Source: Tisiphia sp964030975 (lineage in GTDB: Bacteria > Pseudomonadota > Alphaproteobacteria > Rickettsiales > Rickettsiaceae). Taken from it: a DNA stretch of 64,000 bases. The notes under the pieces are model-generated. The model was not told the origin of the DNA, did no database searches, and saw only the letters and a program-made list of their open reading frames with translations. Shown one piece after another: positions 8,971 through 18,299 of this stretch (its first letter is position 1; the number at the start of each line of letters is the position of its first letter). The stretch covers positions 1,240,001 through 1,304,000 of the forward strand of contig NZ_CAXIQH010000001.1 of assembly GCF_964030975.1 (NCBI RefSeq), in the 5' to 3' direction. The position numbers and the translations under genes were made by a program.

Positions 8971-9131
8971 GCTCTGTGAAGGTTTCTAAAGTGACCTAAT
9001 CTTGGCTCTTTTTTGCTACGAATAAACATGATTTTCTTGAAATAGGTACACTATTCCTTCAAAAATCCTATTTATTCTCACTAAAAAATAGCTCAAAATA
9101 TAGATCAATTAGAAACTTTCACAGAACCTAG
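8967..9131. repeat. MITE-D, 165 bp
   Basis: Inverted ends TAGGCTCTGTGAAGGTTTCT (left) and the complement of TAGAAACTTTCACAGAACCTA (right) match at about 19 of 21 positions. The interior is AT-rich and non-coding. No second copy was found in this window. With the palindrome at 8931-8970 it fills the 378-bp gap between the emrA relic and the amidase gene. Confidence 0.65.
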
Positions 9132-9192
9132 ATAATATGAACTATTTGGAGGCAACAAATAGCTTAACTAGTGCAACCAGAGGAATAGCAGT

Positions 9193-10221
9193 ATGAGCGA
9201 TAACAATATTAATAATACTTATTTACGTACAAATTTTAAAATTCCACCTGACCCTCAAGAAAAACCTGAGGCAGGAAAATGTAATAATTATAACTTGAGA
9301 AAGAATAATGGTGCTGCTAAATGGATAGTGATGCATTATACAGTATGTGATCTTAATGAAACTATCGCACTATTTACCAATAATACATCAAATGTTTCAT
9401 CTCATTATGTGATAAATACTGATGGTACTATTTATAGACTTGTACCAGATGAGTATAGGGCTTGGCATGCTGGTAGAGGAAAATTAGAACCAGATAGCGA
9501 TCTTAATCCAGTCGACCCAACACTTATAAATTCAAGATTTTTTGGATCATATGGTAGCGCAAATAATTTAAAAGAAAATAGTACCCTTAATCCTCATATT
9601 GTGACTTCAATACTTGATAATGATATGAATAGTTGGTCCATTGGTATTGAACACGTTGCTTCTGGTAAGGAACCTTTCACTGATCAACAAATAAATGCCA
9701 GTATTGGGCTGGTTAAAACATTAATATCTAAATATGAAATAAACCCCAAACTAATAATAGCTCATAGTGATTGGATACCAAGTAGAAAAATAGATCCTGG
9801 CATATATTTTCCTTGGGATAAGTTTGCTAAAGCATCTTTTGGTTTTTATTCTTTTGTTTCAAGAAAAGATAATCCTAAAGTTATAATATCTTATAATGAT
9901 AAAACAAAACAAGATAGGAACAAGATTGAAGAAGTACAGAAGTTACTTGAGAAATTTGGTTATCCAATTATAAAAGCAGATAACTCAAATCTAGGCTTAT
10001 TAGATGATGATACTATATCAGCTATGTTGGCTTTTAATATTCATTATACAGGTGACATTTTAAATAATATTGCTCTTAAAAAACAATGGGATATATTATG
10101 GAGTAATTCTAGTAACAAGGATGCCCGAGGAATATTAGCTACTTGGAGTGAAAATAGTGAGAATGTATTAAATGATCTACTAAATTCTATGCACCTAAAT
10201 AAAAAAATGGATAAAAATTAA
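9193..10221 (+). CDS. N-acetylmuramoyl-L-alanine amidase, AmpD/Amidase_2 family
   Basis: 342 residues. The amidase_2 domain (about residues 40-210) has zinc ligands His in WIVMHYTVCD, His in IIAHSDWIPSRK and Asp in KIDPG, with catalytic SWSIGIEHVA between. It cleaves the lactyl-amide bond between N-acetylmuramic acid and the stem peptide. The C-terminal 110 residues (after FPWDKFAKASFGF) resemble a degenerate peptidoglycan-binding helical domain. No signal peptide is visible, so a cytoplasmic recycling role is plausible, although rickettsial amidases may also be exported. The start is set by GAGGAATAGCAGTATG, with a good Shine-Dalgarno. Confidence 0.88.
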   Translation: MSDNNINNTYLRTNFKIPPDPQEKPEAGKCNNYNLRKNNGAAKWIVMHYTVCDLNETIALFTNNTSNVSSHYVINTDGTIYRLVPDEYRAWHAGRGKLEPDSDLNPVDPTLINSRFFGSYGSANNLKENSTLNPHIVTSILDNDMNSWSIGIEHVASGKEPFTDQQINASIGLVKTLISKYEINPKLIIAHSDWIPSRKIDPGIYFPWDKFAKASFGFYSFVSRKDNPKVIISYNDKTKQDRNKIEEVQKLLEKFGYPIIKADNSNLGLLDDDTISAMLAFNIHYTGDILNNIALKKQWDILWSNSSNKDARGILATWSENSENVLNDLLNSMHLNKKMDKN

Positions 10222-10260
10222 TAAACAAAAAAACGTTACCATGAACAAGTATTAGGCTGG

Positions 10261-10400
10261 TATAGTTATGCTCATAGGATTAGGTGATAAAGAACATAAC
10301 GATTGTAAGTTGTCATTCCCGCGAAGGCGGGAATCTAGATACCTGCTTTCGCAGGTATGACACAAAGTTTGTATCACCTAATTCAATAGGTTTCACTATA
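10261..10400. repeat. MITE-A, complete reference copy (140 bp)
   Basis: It begins TATAGTTATGCTCATAGG and ends CAATAGGTTTCACTATA, with the outer 28 bases forming an imperfect inverted repeat. Two inner hairpins lie back to back: ATTCCCGC/GCGGGAAT and ACCTGC/GCAGGT. It lies in a 536-bp gap (10222-10757). The rest of that gap holds shorter fragments of the same palindromes at 10401-10640 and no gene. Confidence 0.88.
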
Positions 10401-10757
10401 CCTGCTTTCGCAGGGATAACAAGCTTGGTACTGTGATTAGGTTATAAAAACTTTGTAAATCCATAAGGTTTTTGACAAAATAGGGTGAAAATCTTATGGA
10501 TTTTGATGTGATTTTTAACCGCAAACATGTATTACCTCTCATACCTACAGCCTTTTTGACGGAGCGACTATCTAGATTCCCGTCGTTGCTAAGAATGACA
10601 ACTTACAAATTGCTTCGTCGTACTCACACACTTCCGCAATGACTCTTGTGTAGCATAATATCCTCATAATTTTTTGCTATTTTTACGATAGAATAAAAAA
10701 TGTAGAGTACTATGGGCTGGTATACTCAAATCATTTAACGATCTTAAAAGTTAAATT

Positions 10758-12044
10758 TCATTTTTCTCTAGTTTTCGACACCTCCTCAACACAACTAACC
10801 ATATCAGCAGGCATATCAACATCACAAATGGCTGCCATTTCTTCTATGTCACCACTACAATGCAACACCATATAACTATTATCAATTGCAATAATTTGCT
10901 TAACAACTTTAACTAAACTTTTAATAAATTTCATCTTTAGTTCTGAAGACTGTACGAAAAAGTCTTTTAGTCCCGTATTATCAGATATATCTTTAACAAC
11001 TCCGTAGTTAATAAGTTCTTGTAAATCTTCATTACTTATCTTAGTCAGCGTATTCGTCGTTGGATATTTTCGAAGTATTGAGATAATTGCCAAGTATTTA
11101 GGGTCAATTTCATTATGCAGAGCACCCATACAAATATCATCCGAAACTAACGTACCCTTAAAACCAATCTTCTCTCTAATGAACTTTATTCCAGTAGGTG
11201 ATAAACTCACTGGTAACTTAGTATCCATAGCCTCAAATACAATGTGAGCTACCATTGACCACACCGCTTTATTATTTTCAAAAATTTTAGCTAATTGTCT
11301 AAACACTGCAAAATCTGTGTCATTTAATTCAGTGAGCGAAGCGGTAACACGTGGCAACTGACGATGGCTATCAAGAGTAGCTCTGCCATGCCCTGGAATA
11401 TGCTTCATAGTGGCAATGCCATTCTGAGCGTTTATTGCCTCTATCGCTTTTGTACATAATTCAACTACTTGGTCAACAGAGCTTCCAAAGCTACGATTTC
11501 CAATAATCCCATTAGTATAAGGGTGAGTCAAGTCAGCATCGGGGCTACATGGTGAGTTTATTCCATATTGGTTCAATCCCTTCATTATATTTGAATAATT
11601 TTCAAAAACTTTTTCTTTAGCTTCTTTCGCATCCTTTTCATATATTTTACCAAACTCAGCAGCAGCTGGGTATTCTTGAGCTACCATAGGTGGCTTCAAT
11701 CTTGCAACTCGTCCACCTTCTTGGTCTACAAAAATCAATATATCATGCTTATATAAGCTTTTTAACTCTTTTACTAACTGTTTTAACTGCTCTGGATTTT
11801 CAATATTTCTGCCAAAGAGAATAAAGCCATGTACTGGATTTTTTAAAAATAATGTTCTTTCTTCTGGGGTCAAGCTAGTACCAGAAACACCAAATATAAA
11901 AGGTTTTATTTTAGATAACGTTCTTTCTTCTGAGGTCAAACTAGTATCAGAAGATTTTATTTCAGACAACGCTCTTTCTCCTGGGAACAATAATACCAGC
12001 AATACCAGATACAAAAAGTTGTATTTTAGCCATTTTACTCTCAT
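10758..12044 (-). CDS. Glycoside hydrolase family 3, beta-N-acetylhexosaminidase (NagZ-like)
   Basis: About 428 residues. The GH3 domain carries FVDQEGGRVARLKP, the general acid/base loop KHIPGHGRATLDSH (about residue 216) and the nucleophile Asp in VSDDICMGAL (about residue 301). It removes terminal N-acetylglucosamine from muropeptides, in line with the AmpD-like gene upstream in this region. An N-terminal hydrophobic stretch FLYLVLLVLLF suggests export or membrane anchoring, unlike cytosolic NagZ. Residues 20-70 hold a triplicated short motif (GERALSEIK, SEERTLSKIK, PEERTLFLK). The ATG at 12044 has AAGGAAAA upstream and is preferred over the ATG at 12074. Confidence 0.85.
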   Translation of the reverse strand: MRVKWLKYNFLYLVLLVLLFPGERALSEIKSSDTSLTSEERTLSKIKPFIFGVSGTSLTPEERTLFLKNPVHGFILFGRNIENPEQLKQLVKELKSLYKHDILIFVDQEGGRVARLKPPMVAQEYPAAAEFGKIYEKDAKEAKEKVFENYSNIMKGLNQYGINSPCSPDADLTHPYTNGIIGNRSFGSSVDQVVELCTKAIEAINAQNGIATMKHIPGHGRATLDSHRQLPRVTASLTELNDTDFAVFRQLAKIFENNKAVWSMVAHIVFEAMDTKLPVSLSPTGIKFIREKIGFKGTLVSDDICMGALHNEIDPKYLAIISILRKYPTTNTLTKISNEDLQELINYGVVKDISDNTGLKDFFVQSSELKMKFIKSLVKVVKQIIAIDNSYMVLHCSGDIEEMAAICDVDMPADMVSCVEEVSKTREK

Positions 12045-12166
12045 ATAGTTTTCCTTATAAATTGTTACCTTCATGCAATATTCAAGTTAAGATGAGTAAT
12101 AGTATATCATAAAAATCAACAGCACTAATAAATATATGCAAATTATTTAAAAATTTTTATAGCTAA

Positions 12167-12358
12167 CCCGATTAGCATTTATCCATAGTTGTTCTAGGTT
12201 CTTATATCTTGAGAATACTATAGTGAAACCTATTGAATTAGGTGATACAAACTTTGTGCTAACCTTGCGAAAGCAGGTATCTAGATTCCCGCCTTCGCGG
12301 GAATGACAACTTACAATCGTTATGTTCTTTATCACCTAATCCTATGAGCATAACTATA
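12167..12358. repeat. MITE-B fragment plus complete MITE-A (12219-12358)
   Basis: 12219-12358 is a full 140-bp MITE-A in minus orientation, from TATAGTGAAACCTATTG to GAGCATAACTATA. To its left, AGCTAACCCGATTAGCATTTATCC (12162-12185) is a MITE-B terminus, followed by the CTAGGTTCTTATATC arm. To its right, TTAATCGGATTAGCTA looks like the matching MITE-B terminus, so MITE-A probably sits inside a reduced MITE-B. Confidence 0.75.
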
Positions 12359-12372
12359 TATAGTTAATCGGA

Positions 12373-13002
12373 TTAGCTAGTACTATTTTTAAAACCCAAA
12401 GAAGTAAGCATATGCATGGTTTCCAATAGTGGTAGTCCCATAATATTTGAGTAAGAGCCGTATATGCTAGGAATAAAAGCTTCAGCATAGCCGTGAATCA
12501 TACAGCCACCTGCTTTGTTGATCCCCTCATCTAAGCTACAGTAGAATTCTATCTCTTGATGACTTAGTTTTTTAAACTTGACTATAGTTTGCACTAATTT
12601 TTGTCGTATTAGGAATTGTTCGGAAGTCTTTTTTATTATACAAATACCTGTATAAACCCTATGACGTCTCCCAGATAAAATATTAAGACAATATCTAACA
12701 TCTTCACTTGTTAAAGCTTTGGGTAATATTTTCCTACCACGAGCTACAACAGTATCAGCGGCTATAATTATAGCTTCACCAGTTATTTTCTCGGCAACAA
12801 CTTTTGCTTTTTCCTGTGCCAATCTTGCTGCCAATTGATTTGGTAACTCTCGTAGATATTCTGTTTCATTAATATTAGCAGGAATAATTTGTGTAGGCAA
12901 TACTTTGATTCTTTTTAACAACTCAAGCCTTGCCGGCGATTGTGAAGCTAAAATTATATCTATACTCTGTTGTTCTAAATCATTTGAGTATACATTTGAC
13001 AT
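12373..13002 (-). CDS. maf: Maf-family nucleoside triphosphate pyrophosphatase
   Basis: 209 residues. The N-terminal IILASQSPARLELLKRI and IIAADTVVARG, LSGRRHRVYTG and CMIHGYAEAF blocks are those of Maf house-cleaning pyrophosphatases, which hydrolyse non-canonical or modified nucleotides and affect septum formation. The key Asp of AADTVV is present. infA lies 14 bp upstream in the same direction, the common alphaproteobacterial infA-maf arrangement, so they are probably co-transcribed. Two ATGs are possible; the first gives a short Asn-rich leader. Confidence 0.9.
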   Translation of the reverse strand: MSNVYSNDLEQQSIDIILASQSPARLELLKRIKVLPTQIIPANINETEYLRELPNQLAARLAQEKAKVVAEKITGEAIIIAADTVVARGRKILPKALTSEDVRYCLNILSGRRHRVYTGICIIKKTSEQFLIRQKLVQTIVKFKKLSHQEIEFYCSLDEGINKAGGCMIHGYAEAFIPSIYGSYSNIMGLPLLETMHMLTSLGFKNSTS

Positions 13003-13016
13003 AAATATGAAAAATT

Positions 13017-13232
13017 TTAATGACGATGAATAACACGACCTTTTGTTAAGTCGTAAGGGGTCATTTCCACTGTTATCTTATCCCCAACAAGTATCCTAAT
13101 ACGATTCTTACGCATCCTACCAGAAGTATGGGCGATAATAAAATGACCATTTTCTAGCTTTACTCTAAAAGTTGCATTAGGTAAAAGCTCCAGGACAACC
13201 CCTTCAAAATTAATTAGCTCTTCTTTGGTCAT
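13017..13232 (-). CDS. infA: Translation initiation factor IF-1
   Basis: 71 residues, the usual bacterial length, forming a single S1/OB fold. Motifs include FEGVVLELLPNATFRVKLENG, AHTSGRMRKNRIRILVGDKI and the basic tail YDLTKGRVIHRH. It binds the ribosomal A site during initiation. It precedes maf on the same strand, and tRNA-Asn lies just upstream on the same strand. Confidence 0.97.
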   Translation of the reverse strand: MTKEELINFEGVVLELLPNATFRVKLENGHFIIAHTSGRMRKNRIRILVGDKITVEMTPYDLTKGRVIHRH

Positions 13233-13260
13233 TACAACTTAATTAAATTATATTTAAAAT

Positions 13261-13336
13261 GGCTCCCCGGGCCGGATTCGAACCAGCGACCTAACGGTTA
13301 ACAGCCGTTTGCTCTACCACTGAGCTACCGAGGAAC
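13261..13336 (-). tRNA. tRNA-Asn (anticodon GTT)
   Basis: The minus strand folds into a standard cloverleaf: acceptor GTTCCTC/GGGGAGC, D-loop GCTCAGTGGTAGAGC, anticodon arm AACGGCTGTTAACCGTT with GTT in the loop, and T-arm CTGGTTCGAATCCGG. No CCA is encoded in full at the 3' end. Wobble pairs in the acceptor stem are tolerated. Confidence 0.95.
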
Positions 13337-13345
13337 ATTTGCCTT

Positions 13346-13506
13346 TATAGCTACCCGATCATTACTCCGTCATTGCGAGGAAGTAGCATCGCTACGACGA
13401 AGCAATCCAAATCTAATCACTTCCCTGGATTGCTTCGTCGCCACTAAAGTGGCTTCTCGCAATGACGTAAGTTTACTATGGATAAATGCTAATTGGGTTA
13501 GCTATA
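13346..13506. repeat. MITE-B, complete copy (161 bp)
   Basis: Ends are TATAGCTACCCGATCATTAC and the complement of GCTAATTGGGTTAGCTATA. The core is a large hairpin: GTCATTGCGAGGAAGTAGC...GACGAAGCAATCC pairing with GGATTGCTTCGTCGCC...CTCGCAATGAC. It lies between tRNA-Asn and rodA with no gene inside. Confidence 0.85.
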
Positions 13507-13579
13507 TATAGACTAGACTTCTTATAACAAATCTTTTGTCTAGGGTCTAGTGTTTTCTTATTCTTTCTAAAAAAATAAA

Positions 13580-14686
13580 TTAAAAACTACTGTTATGCTG
13601 GTGTATTTGAGCATTCATTACTAATCCAAAACCAATAAGCATTGATACCATCATTGTACCACCATAAGATATAAATGGTAAGGGTACACCCACTACTGGT
13701 AATAATCCCATTACCATAGCTATATTGATAAATACATGGCTAAATAGGATTGATGTTATGCCTATTACCATCAGCTTACTAAATATTGCTCGACAATTGG
13801 TAGCAATCATCAATGAAATTACTATAATTGCCAAATAAAGAATTAATAGACACAAACTGCCAACAAAACCAAATTCTTCAGCAAAAGTAGCAAAGATAAA
13901 GTCAGTCTGATGTTCTGGCAAAAAATTTAGATGGCTTTGACTACCCTTGGTGAGTCCCTTACCCCATAATCCACCAGAGCCAATAGCAATTTTTGATTGG
14001 ATAATATTATAGCCAGCTCCAAGCGGGTCTTTCTCAGGATCCAAAAAAACCATGACTCTTTTTTTTTGATAATCATGCATCACTTGCCAAATAACTGGTA
14101 CACAAGTAACAACTATAATACCAATTATCATAAAATTTCTTACTCTAAAACCAACGGCAAAAAACATAATACTAGCAATAATGATAGTAATCACTCCAGT
14201 ACCTAAATCCGGTTCTTTTATTATCAGTAGAACTGGTAATATCACACCTATTATAGGCAATAAAATCTTATGGAATCTGGTAAAACCCTCAGTTTTTAGT
14301 TGATGAAAATACCTAGCTAACATTAACACTATGGCTAATTTTGTTGGTTCAGAAGGCTGCAAGCGGATAACTCCTAAATCTATCCAACGCTTTGCTCCCA
14401 TAGCAATAGAACCAAACAACTCAACACTAACTAATAAGATAATAACAGCAATATAAAATATATATGAAAACTTAAATATATATTTAATGTCAATAATCGT
14501 AATAATCATCACAATTGGTATAAACAGGAAGAAAATCATCATCTGCTTATATGCCCAAGGGTGAATATTACAATCCGAAGCGGAATATAATACAATAAAA
14601 CCAATGCTACAAATTATGCTAATAAGAATAATCAAAGTAATCGGTAGTTTTTTTAGTTTTTCAAAATAATTTCTTTGAATTGACAT
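13580..14686 (-). CDS. rodA: Rod shape-determining protein RodA (SEDS glycosyltransferase)
   Basis: 368 residues with about ten membrane segments. SEDS-family motifs include MGAKRWIDLGVIRLQPSEPTK, KEPDLGTGVI, GAGYNIIQSKIAIGSGGLWGKG, LPEHQTDFIFATFAEEFGF and VPLPFISYGGT. RodA polymerises lipid II glycan strands in the elongasome together with PBP2. It sits in the inner membrane. No PBP2 gene (mrdA) is adjacent here. It is divergent from cysS, with the two starts about 80 bp apart. Confidence 0.93.
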   Translation of the reverse strand: MSIQRNYFEKLKKLPITLIILISIICSIGFIVLYSASDCNIHPWAYKQMMIFFLFIPIVMIITIIDIKYIFKFSYIFYIAVIILLVSVELFGSIAMGAKRWIDLGVIRLQPSEPTKLAIVLMLARYFHQLKTEGFTRFHKILLPIIGVILPVLLIIKEPDLGTGVITIIIASIMFFAVGFRVRNFMIIGIIVVTCVPVIWQVMHDYQKKRVMVFLDPEKDPLGAGYNIIQSKIAIGSGGLWGKGLTKGSQSHLNFLPEHQTDFIFATFAEEFGFVGSLCLLILYLAIIVISLMIATNCRAIFSKLMVIGITSILFSHVFINIAMVMGLLPVVGVPLPFISYGGTMMVSMLIGFGLVMNAQIHQHNSSF

Positions 14687-14769
14687 TTTAGGTAGATATC
14701 CATAAAAATTAACTATAAAACAATAATAAATATTTGATTCCTTATAAGTTCAACACAACGATAAAAAAC

Positions 14770-16167
14770 ATGAAATTATTATTACATAACACACTAACTC
14801 ACAATAAAGAAGTTTTTATACCGCTAGATAGCAATTTAGTAAAAATGTATGTTTGTGGTCCAACTGTCTACGATCACCCCCATATTGGTAACGCTAGGTC
14901 CGTGGTAGTATACGATATTTTATATCGTACACTAAGTAAAATATTTGGAAAAAATCACATAAAATATGTCCGTAATATTACCGACATCGATGATAAGATA
15001 ATAAATAGAGCCAAAGAACTCAAAATAACTATTTCTGAATTAACAGTTAAAATTACAGAAGAATTCCATTGTAATATGCAATATCTAGGTTGCCAGGCAC
15101 CCAATATCGAGCCAAAAGCTACCATGCATCTTGATAATATGATTATGATTATTCAGAAATTACTCGATCTAAACCACGCTTACATTGCAGATAATCATGT
15201 TTATTTTGATATTTCTACTGCTCCAGATTATACCAAATTATCAAATCGTAATCTTGAGGAAATGCTAGAAGGAGTACGTATTGAAAATAATCCATCAAAA
15301 AAGCACCCTCATGATTTTGTATTATGGAAACCAGCCAATGAAGGTGAAGAAATATTGGCAAATTTTGATAGCCCCAATTTCGATAGTCCTTGGGGAAGAG
15401 GTAGACCAGGATGGCATATAGAATGTTCAGCAATGAGCTATAAATATTTAGGAGAGAATTTTGATATTCATGGTGGTGGAGCAGATTTAATTTTTCCTCA
15501 TCATACTAATGAAATAGCACAAAGTACATGTGCTTTCCCGAATTCTCACTTTGCTAAATATTGGGTACATAATGGATTTCTAACCTGTAACGGTGAAAAA
15601 ATGAGTAAGTCACTCAATAATTTTATTACGGTAAAAGACTTGGTAGATAAAAAAATTCCAGGTGATGTGGTTAGATTATTACTAATGAGCAGCCATTACC
15701 GAAAACCATTAGATTACAACGATAAGGCTTTAGAAGATGCTAAAAAAACCATGAATTATTGGTATAGAGCGATAGAAAATTTGGACATTAACAAGCTTGA
15801 TGTTCAAAATATTCCAGAAGAATTCTTATCTAGCCTATTCGATGATCTGAATACACCTCTTGCCATTAAAATAATCAACGATTACGCCAAATCGGTTTTT
15901 GCCAGTAGCAAAGAAGAAGATAAGTACACATATGCATCTTACTTACTTTCTTGCAGTAATTTTATAGGTCTTATGACCAAACCAGCTAGCGAGTGGTTCC
16001 GTTGTACAATGAATGACCAACTAATTCTCCAACTAATTGCCAAACGACAACAAGCAAAGTTACAAAAAGATTGGCTATTAGCTGATCAAATTCGTCAAGA
16101 TTTATTAAAAGACGGCATTATTCTAGAAGATCAACCGGATGGATCAACTATTTGGAGAAAAGCTTGA
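14770..16167 (+). CDS. cysS: Cysteine--tRNA ligase
   Basis: 465 residues, class I synthetase. The HIGH-type motif is in PTVYDHPHIGNARS, zinc ligands are in MYVCGPTV, WHIECSAMS and HHTNEIAQS, and the KMSKS motif is in GEKMSKSLNNF. It charges tRNA-Cys in the cytoplasm. The ATG at 14770 (MKLLLHNTLT) is chosen because the family starts there; the upstream ATG at 14734 would add 12 unlikely residues. The gene is divergent from rodA. Confidence 0.95.
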   Translation: MKLLLHNTLTHNKEVFIPLDSNLVKMYVCGPTVYDHPHIGNARSVVVYDILYRTLSKIFGKNHIKYVRNITDIDDKIINRAKELKITISELTVKITEEFHCNMQYLGCQAPNIEPKATMHLDNMIMIIQKLLDLNHAYIADNHVYFDISTAPDYTKLSNRNLEEMLEGVRIENNPSKKHPHDFVLWKPANEGEEILANFDSPNFDSPWGRGRPGWHIECSAMSYKYLGENFDIHGGGADLIFPHHTNEIAQSTCAFPNSHFAKYWVHNGFLTCNGEKMSKSLNNFITVKDLVDKKIPGDVVRLLLMSSHYRKPLDYNDKALEDAKKTMNYWYRAIENLDINKLDVQNIPEEFLSSLFDDLNTPLAIKIINDYAKSVFASSKEEDKYTYASYLLSCSNFIGLMTKPASEWFRCTMNDQLILQLIAKRQQAKLQKDWLLADQIRQDLLKDGIILEDQPDGSTIWRKA

Positions 16168-17058
16168 TGGCTTTTTGCAGGAAGTCTAATGAGCCTTTTG
16201 AATTTATATTACTGCCTTGACATAAGCGATGTAAAAGTGTTACATTATTCTGGGTTGCTTCGTCGGTCTTGCGACCACATCTGTCAGAAGCTAGAAGAGG
16301 AAGCGGTTGTAGAGAGCGTCATGGCGGTTTAGAAGTTGCGAAAAAATAACTGGCGTCATTGTGAGGAGGCATAGAGCCAATGAAGTAATTGTAAGTTGTC
16401 ATTCCCGCGTAGGTGTGCTGGTGTCCGGGTAAAATTTTGCAGGGCAGTTTAAAAGTCGCAACTAATGATATAAAATACTAGATTATAGAAACGAATAACC
16501 GTCATCGCGAGCCACGAAGTGGCGTGGCGATCCAAATAAACAGCTTGCTGTTTTATTTTTACCGCTGCAATTTTTTGGATTGCCGTGTCGTAGCGAAGCG
16601 GCTCCTCGCAATGACGTTTATGCATTTCTCAAAACAGATTCTTATATCATTAGTTGCGACTTTTAAACTGCCCTGAAAATTCTGACCCAAGGTTTAAGTG
16701 GTATAACTCCTAAAGTTCAGGTATAATACCAATATAAACAACTTAAAAACAGGACTTATGCATATAATGCAACGTCATTGCGAGGAGCCACTTTGGTGGT
16801 GACGAAGCAATCCTGTTTTTTGTCATCCCTGCTTCAGTGCTGGATCTAGATTCCCGCCGTTGCTAAGAATGACAACTTACAATTGCTTCGTCGACCTAAG
16901 GTCTTCCTCGTAATGACGTTGATTACATACGACTTTTAAAATATCCTGCCTAAAACCTCTTCCTCTTCTAACTTTCGACAGCTGTGCTTGTGACCTCTTC
17001 GCAAGGAGTCCGGTTAGCTATAGTTTTTTGTTTAATTTTATTATTTTGTAAATGAATT
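16168..17058. repeat. Nested palindromic repeats: MITE-E around MITE-C
   Basis: This 891-bp gap has no gene. MITE-E ends lie near 16276 (CACATCTGTCAGAAGCTAGA) and 16987 (complement CTTTCGACAGCTGTGC). A complete MITE-C fills 16440-16675, with ends CAGGGCAGTTTAAAAGTCGC and its complement; it is flanked by AAAATTTTG and AAAATTCTG, a 9-bp duplication with one mismatch. The right edge (17012-17022) ends in GGTTAGCTATA, a MITE-B terminus. Hairpin cores recur at about 16780-16920. Confidence 0.75.
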
Positions 17059-18297
17059 ATGTTTATTAAAGATTTTGAGCATAAAGGTTTTTTATATCAA
17101 TGTACTGATTTAGAAAGACTAACAACACTAATGAGTAACAGTAAAATCTCTGCTTATATTGGTTTTGATTGTACAGCCCAGTCTTTACATGTTGGTAATC
17201 TGATGCAAATCATGATATTGCGTCTATTGCAACAATATGGGCATAAACCAATAGTACTCCTGGGAGGAGCGACTAGTAAGATTGGTGATCCTACTGGTAA
17301 AGATGAGGCAAGAAAATCTTTGACAAAAGAAGAAATTGCCAAGAATGCTGAAGGCATAAAAAAATCATTATCAAAATTTATCAAATTCGGTACTGGTGCA
17401 AATGATGCAATATTAGTTGATAATTCAGATTGGCTAGGATCGTTAAATTACTTAGATTTTCTTGGCCGCTTTGGTAGTTTTTTTTCTGTAAATCGTATGT
17501 TATCTATGGATTCGGTAAAATTACGTTTAGAGCGAGAACAGCATATGAGTTTTTTAGAATTTAACTATATGTTGCTACAAGCCTATGATTTTTATCATTT
17601 AAACAAAGTATATGGTTGTTCGTTACAAATAGGTGGTAGCGACCAATGGGGTAATATAATAATGGGTGTTGATTTTACCAGGAAACTAACTGGTAATGAA
17701 GTTTTTGGTATGACTACGCCATTATTAACAACTGCTTCTGGCAATAAGATGGGTAAGTCTATTGGTGGAGCGGTGTGGCTAAATGAAGATATGTTAAGTT
17801 CATATGATTATTATCAATATTGGCGGAATTGTGAAGATCAAGATGTAGTCAAATTTGCTAAATTATATAGTGAGTTAGAGGAAGATAAAATGCAAGAATT
17901 TACCTTACTTACTGCCTCTGATATTAATGGTGCCAAAAAGCAATTAGCATTTAATTTAACGAAACTTTGTCATGGTGAACAAGCCGCTATAGCAGCATTA
18001 GAAACAGCTACAAAGGTTTTTGAACAAGGAGAAATCGACATAAATTTACCAACTATCTGTATTGAACATAACAGGTTAACTATAGGTATTCCGGCGTATG
18101 AATTACTCCATGAGCTAGGTCTTGTTGAATCAAAATCTGAGGGGCGTAGGCTCATTAGAGGTGGTGGGGCTAAAATCAATAATCAATTAATTCAAGATGA
18201 AAATATGATGGTTGATTTGACTTTTATGCAGGACAACCAAGTTATTAAGATATCTGCGGGTAAGAAGAAACATATGTTAGTTAGATTCTCCTCATAA
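17059..18297 (+). CDS. tyrS: Tyrosine--tRNA ligase
   Basis: 412 residues, class I synthetase. The tyrosine pocket and HIGH-like motif are in YIGFDCTAQSLHVGNLM, followed by LLGGATSKIGDPTGK, YMLLQAYDFYHL, GGSDQWGNIIMG and the KMSKS-like NKMGKSIGGAVWL. The C-terminal S4 domain (about residues 345-412) has YELLHELGLVESKSEGRRLI for tRNA binding. It ends with KKHMLVRFSS, the expected family C-terminus. It stands alone between two repeat blocks. Confidence 0.96.
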   Translation: MFIKDFEHKGFLYQCTDLERLTTLMSNSKISAYIGFDCTAQSLHVGNLMQIMILRLLQQYGHKPIVLLGGATSKIGDPTGKDEARKSLTKEEIAKNAEGIKKSLSKFIKFGTGANDAILVDNSDWLGSLNYLDFLGRFGSFFSVNRMLSMDSVKLRLEREQHMSFLEFNYMLLQAYDFYHLNKVYGCSLQIGGSDQWGNIIMGVDFTRKLTGNEVFGMTTPLLTTASGNKMGKSIGGAVWLNEDMLSSYDYYQYWRNCEDQDVVKFAKLYSELEEDKMQEFTLLTASDINGAKKQLAFNLTKLCHGEQAAIAALETATKVFEQGEIDINLPTICIEHNRLTIGIPAYELLHELGLVESKSEGRRLIRGGGAKINNQLIQDENMMVDLTFMQDNQVIKISAGKKKHMLVRFSS

Positions 18298-18299
18298 GT

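Noticed and set aside
12147..12335. Short minus-strand reading frame of 62 codons
   Set aside because: It lies wholly in MITE-A/MITE-B repeat DNA, and the same peptide start recurs at 18325-18588 in the repeat there. It is a by-product of the repeat.
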